This document shows positions 41,401 to 49,484 of a stretch of DNA of 64,000 nucleotides, piece by piece; position 1 is the first letter of the stretch, and each line of letters opens with the position of its first letter. Source of the DNA: Streptomyces hyderabadensis (GTDB lineage: Bacteria > Actinomycetota > Actinomycetes > Streptomycetales > Streptomycetaceae). The notes below the pieces were generated by a model. That model had not been told where the DNA came from, did not search any database, and saw nothing but the letters and a program-made list of their open reading frames with translations. The stretch spans positions 1 to 64,000 of the forward strand of contig NZ_JAIOJZ010000018.1 in the NCBI RefSeq assembly GCF_020404845.1, written 5' to 3'. A program made the position numbers and the translations under genes.

Positions 41401-42294
41401 TCAGGAAAGGACCGCGGGCTTGAGGGTCTGGGCGACCCAGTCCTCGAAGGTGGTCGGGGTGGCCGTCTCCGGGGTGCGCGGGACGCCCGCGTCGAGGCCG
41501 TCGTCCTTGGCCCGTTTCATGTCGACGATGCCGTCCACGAAGTCCTTGTCGAGGCCGTAGCCGACCAGGGTGGTGCGCAGGTCGTCGAAGGTCTGGCGTT
41601 CGTAGCGGACGGGGCGGCCGAGCTGCTCGGTCATGATGCGGGCCAGGTCGTTGGGCGACAGGTCCCGCGGGCCGAGCACCGGCACGCTCCCGGTGCCGGA
41701 CCAGGACCGGTCGAGCAGCAGACCGGCGGCCACGGCGGCGATGTCGGCGACGGCCACCAGGGGCGCCTTGCGGTCGGCGTCGAGGACGTCGGTGAAGCAG
41801 CCGTGCTCCCGGATCGAGTCGGCCTCCTCCAGGAGGTTCTCGAAGAACGACGGGTTGGCCAGGGCCCGGTAGGCGACGCCGGTCTCCGCGATGAGGTCGT
41901 CCACGGCGAGGGACGCCGTGACGAGTCCGGCGCGGCCCGCGACCGGGGTGCCGCGGCCGAGGGCGGAGACACCGACGACATGGCCGACACCGTGCACGGC
42001 GAGCGCCTGCGCGGCGGGCAGGGAGAAACGCCGGTAGGCGTCGTCCGGAGTACGGGACGAGTCCGGCGGGACGAGCCAGAAGACGGCGTCGGCGCCGTCG
42101 AAGGCCCGGTCGACGACCGCGGGGTCGCCGTGCGAGCCGGTGACCACCTCGACGCGCTCGCGCACCGGAGCGGCCAGGCGTGCGGGGTCGCGCACGATCA
42201 CGCGCAGTCGCTCGCCGTGGGCGGGGGCGGACTCCAGGAGCAGGGGCAGCAGGCGCCGCCCGATGTTCCCGGTGGGAGCAGTGATGACGATCAT
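41401..42294 (-). CDS. NmrA-like NAD(P)-binding reductase
   Basis: A 297-residue atypical short-chain dehydrogenase. Rossmann motif 'VITAPTGNIGRRLLPLLLE'; 'AFDGADAVFWLVPPDSSRT' and the middle 'ANPSFFENLLEEADSIREHG' are like NmrA and quinone-reductase-like (QorB) proteins. A catalytic Tyr-x-x-x-Lys is not seen, so it may be a redox sensor or reductase. ATG 42294 with GAGG nearby. Divergent from a LysR gene, its likely regulator. Confidence 0.88.
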   Translation of the reverse strand: MIVITAPTGNIGRRLLPLLLESAPAHGERLRVIVRDPARLAAPVRERVEVVTGSHGDPAVVDRAFDGADAVFWLVPPDSSRTPDDAYRRFSLPAAQALAVHGVGHVVGVSALGRGTPVAGRAGLVTASLAVDDLIAETGVAYRALANPSFFENLLEEADSIREHGCFTDVLDADRKAPLVAVADIAAVAAGLLLDRSWSGTGSVPVLGPRDLSPNDLARIMTEQLGRPVRYERQTFDDLRTTLVGYGLDKDFVDGIVDMKRAKDDGLDAGVPRTPETATPTTFEDWVAQTLKPAVLS

Positions 42295-42406
42295 GAAAAC
42301 CTCGTGGGTCGTGCCGGATCGGTACGCCCTCATCCTGGGAAGCCACCGGGTGTTGCCACAATGGGAACTTCAGCAAGGGATTGTTGTCTGGAACGGAATA
42401 ACACTG

Positions 42407-43390
42407 GTGAACAGCACAGAACCGGTCCCGCCGGTCATCGACGCCAACCTCGCCGTGGCGCTCGACGCGCTGCTGGCCGAGCAGAGCGTCACCCGGGCCG
42501 CCGCCCGTCTGCACACCTCGCCGGCGGCCATGAGCCGGACCCTGGGCCGCCTCCGCCGCATCCTCCAGGACCCCCTGCTGGTGCGGGCCGGGCAGGCCAT
42601 GGTGCCGACACCGAGGGCGCTGGCCCTGCGGGACGAGGCCGCCACGGTCGTACGCCGGCTCGGCGCGCTGCTGACCCCGGCCCCCGGTGTCGACCCGGCC
42701 ACGCTGCGCAGCACCTTCACCCTCCAGACGGCCGACCTGGTCGGCGCCGCCCTGGCCGGCGGTCTGCTGACGCTGGCCGGGCAGGAGGCACCGGGGATCT
42801 CGCTGCGGTTCCGGGCCGAGGAGCTGGAGGCCGGTCCGGCCCTGCGCGACGGCCGGGTGGACCTGGAGGTCGGGGCGATCGACCACGTGGATCCCGAGAC
42901 CCGGGTCGAGGAACTGGTCACCCTGCGGATGACGGCGGCCGTCCGTCCCGGTCACCCGCTCACCGAGGGGCCCCTGACCCCGGCGCGCTTCGCCGCCGCC
43001 GAGCACGTCGCGGTCAGCCGCCGCGGGCGGTTCGACGGTCCCGTCGACACCGCGCTCGCCGAGCACGGCCTCAGCCGTCGGGTCGCCGTCGTCCTCCCGG
43101 GGCATCTGGCCGCACTGTCCCTCGCGGCCCGCACGAACGTGGTCGCGCTGGTCCCCGCGACGTCAGCCGACACCGACAACGGCACCGGTGCCGACACCGA
43201 CGCCGGCACCTCGCCGAGCCCCCTGACCGAGCAGGCGTCCGTCCTCGGACTGCGCCTCCTCGACATCCCGTTGCCGCTGCCGCCCGTGACCATCGGCATG
43301 GCCTGGCACCCCCGGCACACCTCCGACGGCGCGCACCACTGGCTGCGCGCCGCCGTGCGCCGGGTGCTGCGCGCCCAGCCGTCCGGTTAG
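42407..43390 (+). CDS. LysR family regulator
   Basis: A 327-residue LysR protein. HTH: 'ALDALLAEQSVTRAAARLHT', 'SPAAMSRTLGRLRRILQDPL'; effector domain after residue 100, with 'DLEVGAIDHVDPETRVEELV'. Between the two effector lobes is an Asp/Thr/Gly insert near residues 254-269 from a 24-bp tandem duplication (43166-43213). GTG start with GGAACGGAA ahead. Divergent from the NmrA/darcynin operon. Confidence 0.88.
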   Translation: MNSTEPVPPVIDANLAVALDALLAEQSVTRAAARLHTSPAAMSRTLGRLRRILQDPLLVRAGQAMVPTPRALALRDEAATVVRRLGALLTPAPGVDPATLRSTFTLQTADLVGAALAGGLLTLAGQEAPGISLRFRAEELEAGPALRDGRVDLEVGAIDHVDPETRVEELVTLRMTAAVRPGHPLTEGPLTPARFAAAEHVAVSRRGRFDGPVDTALAEHGLSRRVAVVLPGHLAALSLAARTNVVALVPATSADTDNGTGADTDAGTSPSPLTEQASVLGLRLLDIPLPLPPVTIGMAWHPRHTSDGAHHWLRAAVRRVLRAQPSG

Positions 43391-43881
43391 CCGGGGCGGG
43401 CCGGGGCCGAGCACGCGAGTCCCCGGCCGCCAAGGCCGTCCCCCGCCCGCCGCCGCCTCGGGGCCTCGGGCCCCTCCCCCCGCGGCTCGTTCCGCTTGCG
43501 AGGGCCGGGCGGCGGCGGAGACTGATACGGACGACGGCGCTCCGGAGGGTCCTGGACGGATGGGCGAGCACGCGGTGCGTCCCCGCCCCGGGACGCGGCA
43601 CGGAAGCCGGGACGCGGCACGGCGACCGGGAGGCGGCACGGTCCACGGGCCGACGGGTTCCGCCCGCGCTCCGTCCGGTCCGGCCGGTGGCCGCACGCGG
43701 ACCGGATTGGCGCGGCCGCTCCCGGGCACGCGTGCTGCGGGGACCGTGTGGGCCGGGGCTCCGGGCAGGGTTCGGGCATCGGCGGGACCGCTTCGCCGGG
43801 CAGGTCGGAGCGGGCCTCGTACCCCACGTGCGTGCCGCGCGGCCCCTGGGCGTCAGCCACTCCCCGACGAAAGGCAGTCTC
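43391..43881. other. 491-bp gene-free region upstream of catalase
   Basis: No convincing coding sequence on either strand; open frames here are GC-driven and lack domain patterns. It contains GATACG at about 43523-43528, which could be a -10 box, and a threefold 19-bp tandem repeat (43588-43641). The region may be a long catalase leader. Confidence 0.55.
43588..43641. repeat. Threefold 19-bp tandem repeat
   Basis: The core CCGGGACGCGGCACGG occurs at 43588 and 43607 and with one change (CCGGGAGGC) at 43626, with three-base spacers, giving a 19-base period. It is upstream of the catalase gene. Confidence 0.8.
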
Positions 43882-45402
43882 ATGACGGACACCCCGCCTG
43901 CCACCACCACGGACTCCGGCGCACCGGCGGAGAGCGACGAACATTCGCTCACCGCGGGCCCGGCGGGTCCGGTCCTCCTCCAGGACGCCTATCTCATCGA
44001 ACAGATGGCGCAGTTCAACCGGGAGCGCATCCCCGAGCGCCAGCCGCACGCCAAGGGCAGCGGTGCCTTCGGCCACTTCGAAGTGACGCACGACGTGAGC
44101 GCCTACACCAAGGCGGCCGTCTTCCAGCCGGGCACGCGCACCGAGCTGGTCGCCCGCTTCTCGACCGTCGCGGGCGAGCGCGGCAGCCCGGACACCTGGC
44201 GCGACCCGCGCGGTTTCGCGGTGAAGTTCTACACCAGCCAGGGCAACTACGACATGGTCGGCAACAACACGCCGGTGTTCTTCGTCAAGGACCCGATGAA
44301 GTTCCAGCATTTCATCCGGTCGCAGAAGCGCCGGGCGGACAGCAATCTGCGCGACCACGACATGCAGTGGGACTTCTGGACCCTCTCGCCGGAGTCCGCG
44401 CACCAGGTCACCTGGCTGATGGGGGACCGCGGCATCCCGCGCACCTGGCGCCACATGAACGGCTACACCTCCCACACCTACATGTGGATCAACGCCTCCG
44501 GTGAGCGCTTCTGGGTGAAGTACCACTTCAAGACGGACCAGGGCATCGAGTTCTTCACCCAGCACGAGGCCGACCAGATGGCCGCGGCCGACACCGACTA
44601 CCACATGCGGGACCTCTTCGAGCACATCCGTGACGGCGACTTCCCGAGCTGGACGCTGCACGTGCAGGTCATGCCGTACGAGGAGGCCGCGGGCTACCGG
44701 TTCAACCCGTTCGACCTGACGAAGGTGTGGCCGCACGGCGACTACCCCCTCATCCCGGTCGGCCGCATGACGCTGGACCGGAACCCGACGGACAACCACG
44801 CCGAGATCGAGCAGGCGGCCTTCCAGCCCAACAACCTGGTCCCGGGCATCGGCCCGAGCCCGGACCGCATGCTGCTGGCCCGGCTCTTCTCCTACGCCGA
44901 CGCCCACCGCTACCGGATCGGCGCGAACTACCAGCAGCTGCCCGTGAACGCCCCGGTCGTCGACGTCCGCACCTACTCCAAGGACGGTGCGATGGCCTAC
45001 CGGAAGACGACCGACCCGGTCTACGCGCCGAACTCCAAGGGGGGTCCGGCCGCCGACACCGAGCACTACGGCACGCCGCCCAGCTGGGAGACGGACGGTG
45101 CCATCACCCGCACCGCCTACGTCAGTCACGCCGAGGACGACGACTGGGGCCAGCCGGGCACCCTGGTGCGCGAGGTGATGGACGACGCGGCCCGGGACCG
45201 GCTGGTCGACAACGTGGTGGACCACCTGCTCAACGAGGTGACCGAACCCGTGCTCCAGCGGGCCTTCGAGTACTGGTCGAACATCGACCGGACCATCGGC
45301 GAGCGCATCGCGAAGGGGGTGCGGGCGAAGGCGGGCGAGAAGGACTTCAAGGCGGCCGAGCAGCGCAACCCGGCCCGGCAGTCCATGCAGGACAAGGCCT
45401 GA
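43882..45402 (+). CDS. Catalase (monofunctional heme, small-subunit type)
   Basis: A 506-residue heme catalase. The distal His is in 'ERQPHAKGSGAFGHFEVTHD', the distal Asn in 'YDMVGNNTPVFFVKD', and the proximal heme-ligand Tyr in 'RLFSYADAHRYRIGANY'. 'VARFSTVAGERGSPDTWRD' is the usual heme block. Clade 3-type length, cytoplasmic, breaking down hydrogen peroxide. AAAGG precedes the ATG. No Fur-type regulator adjoins. Confidence 0.97.
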   Translation: MTDTPPATTTDSGAPAESDEHSLTAGPAGPVLLQDAYLIEQMAQFNRERIPERQPHAKGSGAFGHFEVTHDVSAYTKAAVFQPGTRTELVARFSTVAGERGSPDTWRDPRGFAVKFYTSQGNYDMVGNNTPVFFVKDPMKFQHFIRSQKRRADSNLRDHDMQWDFWTLSPESAHQVTWLMGDRGIPRTWRHMNGYTSHTYMWINASGERFWVKYHFKTDQGIEFFTQHEADQMAAADTDYHMRDLFEHIRDGDFPSWTLHVQVMPYEEAAGYRFNPFDLTKVWPHGDYPLIPVGRMTLDRNPTDNHAEIEQAAFQPNNLVPGIGPSPDRMLLARLFSYADAHRYRIGANYQQLPVNAPVVDVRTYSKDGAMAYRKTTDPVYAPNSKGGPAADTEHYGTPPSWETDGAITRTAYVSHAEDDDWGQPGTLVREVMDDAARDRLVDNVVDHLLNEVTEPVLQRAFEYWSNIDRTIGERIAKGVRAKAGEKDFKAAEQRNPARQSMQDKA

Positions 45403-45418
45403 CTCCGGCTCGGCCGGG

Positions 45419-45928
45419 TCAGTCCTCCTCCCGCACCGGGAGCGCGTACAGGCCGGGCAGGTTGACCACGATCGCCTCCTGCGTGCTGCGGGCGATCACC
45501 ACCACCGCCTCGTCGGCGGGGTCGGGGTTCTCCTCCCGGTGCGGGACGTACGGAGGGACGAAGACGTAGTCGCCGGGGGAGGTGCGCAGCCGTACCTCCT
45601 CCGGGCTCTCTCCCGAGTCGTCCAGGAACACGAACTCGGGGTGGCCGCTGACCACGTAGATGGCGGTCTCCGACTCCCCGTGGTGGTGGTCGGACGAGGA
45701 GGTCGAGGGGGCGACGTGGGTCTGGCCCATCCACAGTTTCTCGGAGCCCACCGCCCGCCCGCTGACGGCCGCGAACCGGCGCATCCCGCCGGTCTGCGCC
45801 GTGTCACCGTCCAGGGCGTCCGCACGGATGTGGTGCAGACGGCTGCGCAGGGGCGTGACCGAAGGTCCGGGGGTGTCGTGGAGGTGGGGGTGGAAGCCCT
45901 CGCCCGGGGCAGTCAGCGGCTCGCTCAT
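45419..45928 (-). CDS. Cupin protein (COG4101-like)
   Basis: A 169-residue single cupin. Metal-site motifs: 'SSDHHHGESETAIYVVSG' (motif 1: three His and Glu) and 'PGDYVFVPPYVPHREENP' (motif 2 with His). Similar to the RmlC-like COG4101 proteins of unknown reaction. The ATG lies 30 bases from a candidate Rrf2 half-site (45968-45978), so it may be co-regulated with the sulfur genes. Confidence 0.85.
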   Translation of the reverse strand: MSEPLTAPGEGFHPHLHDTPGPSVTPLRSRLHHIRADALDGDTAQTGGMRRFAAVSGRAVGSEKLWMGQTHVAPSTSSSDHHHGESETAIYVVSGHPEFVFLDDSGESPEEVRLRTSPGDYVFVPPYVPHREENPDPADEAVVVIARSTQEAIVVNLPGLYALPVREED

Positions 45929-45957
45929 GGCGGGGACGCTAGAAGCCCGCCGGAAAA

Positions 45958-45978
45958 GATGTCAAGAGGTGTCCATTG
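45958..45978. promoter_or_regulatory. Candidate Rrf2 site between cupin and rrf2 genes
   Basis: GGTGTCCATTG (45968-45978) matches exactly the right half of the palindrome at 47483-47509; the left half is degenerate (GATGTC for GACACC, same four-base spacing). It lies in the cupin/rrf2 divergent region. Confidence 0.6.
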
Positions 45979-46066
45979 GCGTTCACCTGCGGCAATGTTC
46001 CCGCAACACGGCAGCAAGGCCGGTGCGGGCCCGTACTGCGCCGACCCCGTCGGGCATCATGGGCGC

Positions 46067-46516
46067 ATGCATATCTCCGCGAAGGCGGACTACGCCGCGC
46101 GGGCCCTGCTGGAACTGGCCCGCGAACCCGCCCGCCCGTTGACCTGCGAGGCCATCGCCTCCGCGCAGCGGATCCCGTTCCGTTTCCTGAAGTCCGTCGT
46201 GGGCGAGTTGCGCAGGGCCGGGCTCGTCCGCAGTCAGCGCGGCTGCGAGGGCGGCTACTGGCTCGGCCGGCCCGCCGACGAGATCACGCTGCTGGACGTC
46301 TCCCGCGTCGTGGACGGCGAGTTGCTCACCCTTCGGGGGGAGGCCGTGGCGGCGCTGCGCTATCCCGGTGCCGCCTCGGGGCTGCCCGGCGTGTGGCGCC
46401 GCGTCGAGGCGGACGCGGCGGCGGTCCTGGGCGCGGTGACGCTGGCCTCCCTGCTGCCTTCGCAGGACGCGCCGTCCCTGGCGGGCGAGGCACCGGCCGG
46501 CCGGGGCGCCGCGTGA
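46067..46516 (+). CDS. Rrf2 family regulator
   Basis: A 149-residue Rrf2 protein: 'MHISAKADYAARALLELA', wing and recognition helix 'LTCEAIASAQRIPFRFLKSV', 'GGYWLGRPADEITLLDVSRV'. A cysteine trio for an iron-sulfur cluster is not seen: only 'RGCEGGY' and one early Cys remain. It is thus more like CymR (a sulfur-supply repressor) than IscR. The stop overlaps the next start (GTGA). Confidence 0.9.
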   Translation: MHISAKADYAARALLELAREPARPLTCEAIASAQRIPFRFLKSVVGELRRAGLVRSQRGCEGGYWLGRPADEITLLDVSRVVDGELLTLRGEAVAALRYPGAASGLPGVWRRVEADAAAVLGAVTLASLLPSQDAPSLAGEAPAGRGAA

Positions 46517-47448
46517 CGACCGCGCCGGGCGGGTCGCCCGCGGCGGCCGCGGGGACGACGGAGGTGGTCGAGTACACCGATCCGCTGTGCCCCTGGGCCT
46601 GGGGCTCCGAGCCCGCCCTCCGCCGGCTGCGCGCCGCTCTGCCCGCCGGGGTCCGGTGGCGCCGGGTGTTCGGCATCCTCTTCGACGAGGACGACGACCC
46701 CGCCCCCGACCCCGCGGCGGAGACCGCGTGGTACGCCCGGTACGTCGAGGACGTCACCCGGCACACCGGCGCCCCCAGGGCGGCACGGCTGCGCCGGGTG
46801 GCGGCGAGTTCGTGGCCCGCCTCGCTCGTCGCCAAGGCCGCTCAGGCACAGGGGACGGACGTCGCCGAGCGGGTGCTGCGCAGGCTTCGGGAGACGGTCT
46901 TCGTCCTCGGCGAACCGGCCGACACCCATGAACTGGCGCTCGCCGCGGCAGCGGGGATCCCGGGCCTGGACCTGGCCCGGCTGTCCGCGGACGCGCTGTC
47001 CGACGCCGTACGGGAGCGGGTGCGGGCCGACCGGGACGAGGCGCGCCGGCCGGTGCCCGAGGCACGGGCGGCGCCGGGCGGCTCGCCGCACCCCGGGGCC
47101 GCCAAGCAGACCGGGGACGGCGGTTACCGGTACGCGTTGCCGACGGTGCTGGTCCGGGGCCCGGACGGCCATCGAGTGGTGCCGGGGCTGCGCCCCTGCG
47201 AGGCGTACGAGAGCGCCGTCGGCGAGATGGGAACGACGATGCCGGTACCGCCCGCGCTGTTGTCGCCGGCGGAGGCGTTGCGGCGGCTGCGGACCCTGAC
47301 CCGGCCCGAGGTGGAGTTGCTGACGGACGGCCGGGATCTTCCCGGGTGGGCGGTCCGGGTCGAGACGGGCAACGGGCCGCTGTGGCTCCACCCGGAGGAG
47401 GCGGCGACCCATCCGGCGACCCGCCCCCGCTCCCCCGCCGCCCGGTGA
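46513..47448 (+). CDS. DsbA/FrnE-like thioredoxin-fold protein
   Basis: A 311-residue DsbA-fold protein. The N-terminal active site reads 'YTDPLCPWAWGSEPAL': the second Cys of the usual CPWC is Ala, so classical disulfide exchange is unlikely. The C-terminal part has a 'LPTVLVRGPDGHRVVPG' block with cis-Pro. Translationally coupled to Rrf2 (GTGA), hence likely in sulfur or redox sensing. GTG start. A mono-Cys sensor or a glutathione-linked isomerase are possibilities. Confidence 0.78.
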   Translation: MTTAPGGSPAAAAGTTEVVEYTDPLCPWAWGSEPALRRLRAALPAGVRWRRVFGILFDEDDDPAPDPAAETAWYARYVEDVTRHTGAPRAARLRRVAASSWPASLVAKAAQAQGTDVAERVLRRLRETVFVLGEPADTHELALAAAAGIPGLDLARLSADALSDAVRERVRADRDEARRPVPEARAAPGGSPHPGAAKQTGDGGYRYALPTVLVRGPDGHRVVPGLRPCEAYESAVGEMGTTMPVPPALLSPAEALRRLRTLTRPEVELLTDGRDLPGWAVRVETGNGPLWLHPEEAATHPATRPRSPAAR

Positions 47449-47482
47449 CACCGCTCTGATCTGCGAGGAAGCCCGTCCCGCC

Positions 47483-47509
47483 CAATGAGACACCAATAGG
47501 TGTCCATTG
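47483..47509. promoter_or_regulatory. Palindromic Rrf2-type operator in sulfur-operon promoter
   Basis: Core GACACC-AATA-GGTGTC is a perfect inverted repeat, extended by CAATG on the left and CATTG on the right. Its right end overlaps the -35 box TTGACA (47508-47513), the expected place for a repressor. Confidence 0.75.
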
Positions 47510-47537
47510 ACAGGTGCTCATGGCTGCCCCCAGGATG
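47508..47537 (+). promoter_or_regulatory. Promoter of the sulfur-uptake operon
   Basis: TTGACA (47508-47513), 18-base spacer, CAGGAT (47532-47537). Transcription would begin near 47544, which is the A of the leader-peptide ATG, giving a leaderless message. Confidence 0.65.
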
Positions 47538-47543
47538 TGCACC

Positions 47544-47618
47544 ATGCTCACGACGCACCCCGCCGTGGTGTGCCGCTACGTGGACCTGCGGCGCACCTGT
47601 AGCGCTCTCTGTCGCTGA
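47544..47618 (+). CDS. Cysteine-containing leader peptide
   Basis: A 24-codon open frame starting at the predicted transcription start. Residues 10-24 read CRYVDLRRTCSALCR, with Cys at 10, 19 and 23. The C-terminal 'R-x-VDL-R....ALCR' pattern is that of the actinomycete putative leader peptides found before sulfur-assimilation genes; cysteine-rich leaderless uORFs attenuate such operons in mycobacteria. Within it, 47567-47576 pairs over 10 bp with 47588-47597. Confidence 0.75.
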   Translation: MLTTHPAVVCRYVDLRRTCSALCR

Positions 47619-47912
47619 CCGACCGCCGCGACCGGCCCGGCGGCGCCTGACCTTCCGGTCCGGCAAGGCCCGCCGCCGCTCGGCGCGGCCGGCCCCGCCG
47701 CCCGCTCCCCGGCCCTTCGCCGTCCGCTTCCCTCCCTCCTGCCTCCGCTGCCCGGGACTCCGCCCGCGGAACGTCCCGCCGCGCGCCACCCCCTTCCCGT
47801 CGCACCGGCATGCCTGAACCCAGGTCAGGGATGCCCGGGTGACCGCCCCTTGCCCCGTAGCCGCGCCCCGGCCTGTCCGGACCCGGCCGGGGACCGTCAC
47901 AGAAAGTACGAG
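47619..47912 (+). promoter_or_regulatory. GC-rich leader with competing stems before SBP gene
   Basis: A 294-base untranslated region. Stems seen by eye: GACCGG (47630-47635) with CCGGTC (47655-47660), and CGGCGGCG (47638-47645) with CGCCGCCG (47671-47678). The two share a loop and would compete. No coding signal other than the leader peptide upstream; an attenuator is the likely role. Confidence 0.5.
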
Positions 47913-49484
47913 ATGCCCGGACGACTCACGCCCCGCCGCCCCGGACCCCAGCGCCGCTCCGGCCGACTGCGTGCCACCGCACTCGGCGCCGCCCTCGCCA
48001 CCGTGTTCGTCCCGGCCCTCAGCGCGTGCGCCGGTGACGCGGCCTCGGCGGGCGGTGCCGCCACCCTCAAGTGGACCTCCACCTACTTCCCCGCCCACTG
48101 GGACCCCGTGGTCGGCGGCAGTGGTGCCCAGTTCCGTGAACTCTCCCTGGTGTACGCCTCGTTGACCCGCACCGACGCCACCGGAAAGGCCGTCCCGGAT
48201 CTCGCGAAGAGCTGGGAGTACAACGACAAGGGCGACCGGATCACCTTCCACCTGCGTCCCGGGCTGAAGTTCAGCGACGGGGAACCCGTGAACGGCGCCG
48301 CCGTCAAGGCCGCCGTCGAACGGGCCCAGAAGCAGAAGAACTCGGCCCTCTTCGGCGACCTGACGTCGATCGAGTCGGTGACGGCCGAGGGTCTGGACGC
48401 CATCGTCCACCTCAATCAAGTCGACTACCAGATACCCCAGTTGCTCGGCCAGCGCGTCCTGCAGATCGCGAGCCCGAAGGCGGCCGCCGCCCCGGAGAAG
48501 CTGGACCAGCACCCGGTCGGCGCCGGACCGTTCACCGTCACCCAGATCGTCCCCGGCACCAAGGCGGTGCTGAGGAAGAACCCGGACTACTGGGACGCGG
48601 AGAACATCCACATCGACAACGTAGAACTCACCTCCGCACCCGACGCCGCCACGGTCGTCTCCGGCCTGCAGACCGGCGTGTACAACTTCGCCGACATCGA
48701 TCCCAGCCAGGCGGACGCCGCGAAGAAGGCCGGACTGGACGTCTTCGTCCAGCCCGGCTTCAACGCCTCCAACATCAGCCTGAACGTCAACAAGGCTCCC
48801 TTCGACGACGACAGGGTCGTCGACGCCGTCCGACACGCCGTCAACCGCCAGGAGTTCGTCGACAAACTGACCTTCGGCTACGGCGAGGCGACCAACCAGC
48901 CCTTCCCGAAGGGGTATGTGGCCTACGACCCCCAGTCCGAGGACGCCTACCCCTACGACCCCGCCAAGTCGAGGAAGCTGCTCGCCGAGGCCGGCTACCG
49001 GGCCGGTGACATCAAGCTCGACCTGGTCATTCCGCAGGAGGACCCGCAGGCCGAGATCGTGCAGTCGCAGCTGGCGAAGGTGGGCATCACCGTCGACATC
49101 AGGATCGACAAGAACTGGGCGACGCCGTTCTTCGCCAAGGACCTCACGTTCTCGCTCTACAGCACCACCGGACGGGACTCCGCGGTCCAGACGCTCACCG
49201 CCCACTTCGGACCCGACGGGCCGCTCAACCTCAGCTCCCCCTACGAGCCGGAGGGCTTCGAGGCGGCGGTCGCCAAGGTGCGGGAGACCCCGCTGGACGC
49301 ACCCGCGTACCCCGAGGTGCTGCGGGCGGCGACACGGGCCGGGCTGCAGAGCAGGGCCCTGGTCTTCACGTACTCCTCGCCCAACCTCGTCGCCAAGAGC
49401 AAGTCGGTCTCCGACCTGCCGAAGAACCCCGCGCACATCGACTGGACCGGCGTGACCATCGGCGGCGAGGGGGCGACCCCGTGA
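47913..49484 (+). CDS. Peptide-type ABC transporter substrate-binding lipoprotein
   Basis: A 523-residue solute-binding protein of the SBP_bac_5 family (DppA/OppA class). It has a basic N-terminus, a hydrophobic core and a lipobox 'ALSAC' near residue 39, so it is anchored outside the membrane. Family blocks: 'FHLRPGLKFSDGEPVNGAAV', 'HPVGAGPFTV', 'VVDAVRHAVNRQEFVDKL'. ATG 47913 follows a weak GAAAG. First main gene of the sulfur operon; the stop overlaps the permease start. Confidence 0.92.
   Translation: MPGRLTPRRPGPQRRSGRLRATALGAALATVFVPALSACAGDAASAGGAATLKWTSTYFPAHWDPVVGGSGAQFRELSLVYASLTRTDATGKAVPDLAKSWEYNDKGDRITFHLRPGLKFSDGEPVNGAAVKAAVERAQKQKNSALFGDLTSIESVTAEGLDAIVHLNQVDYQIPQLLGQRVLQIASPKAAAAPEKLDQHPVGAGPFTVTQIVPGTKAVLRKNPDYWDAENIHIDNVELTSAPDAATVVSGLQTGVYNFADIDPSQADAAKKAGLDVFVQPGFNASNISLNVNKAPFDDDRVVDAVRHAVNRQEFVDKLTFGYGEATNQPFPKGYVAYDPQSEDAYPYDPAKSRKLLAEAGYRAGDIKLDLVIPQEDPQAEIVQSQLAKVGITVDIRIDKNWATPFFAKDLTFSLYSTTGRDSAVQTLTAHFGPDGPLNLSSPYEPEGFEAAVAKVRETPLDAPAYPEVLRAATRAGLQSRALVFTYSSPNLVAKSKSVSDLPKNPAHIDWTGVTIGGEGATP

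Noticed and set aside
43588..43641. CRISPR-like array
   Set aside because: Only three copies with three-base spacers; it is a simple tandem repeat, and no cas genes are present.
41374..43881. 5' extension of the catalase frame to a 1342-residue product
   Set aside because: The extension crosses the NmrA and LysR genes and reads as Arg/Gly/Pro-rich noise; the catalase start is at 43882.
43560..44504. Open frame of 314 residues starting upstream of catalase
   Set aside because: Composition is low-complexity and it runs into the catalase gene in another frame; no family resemblance.
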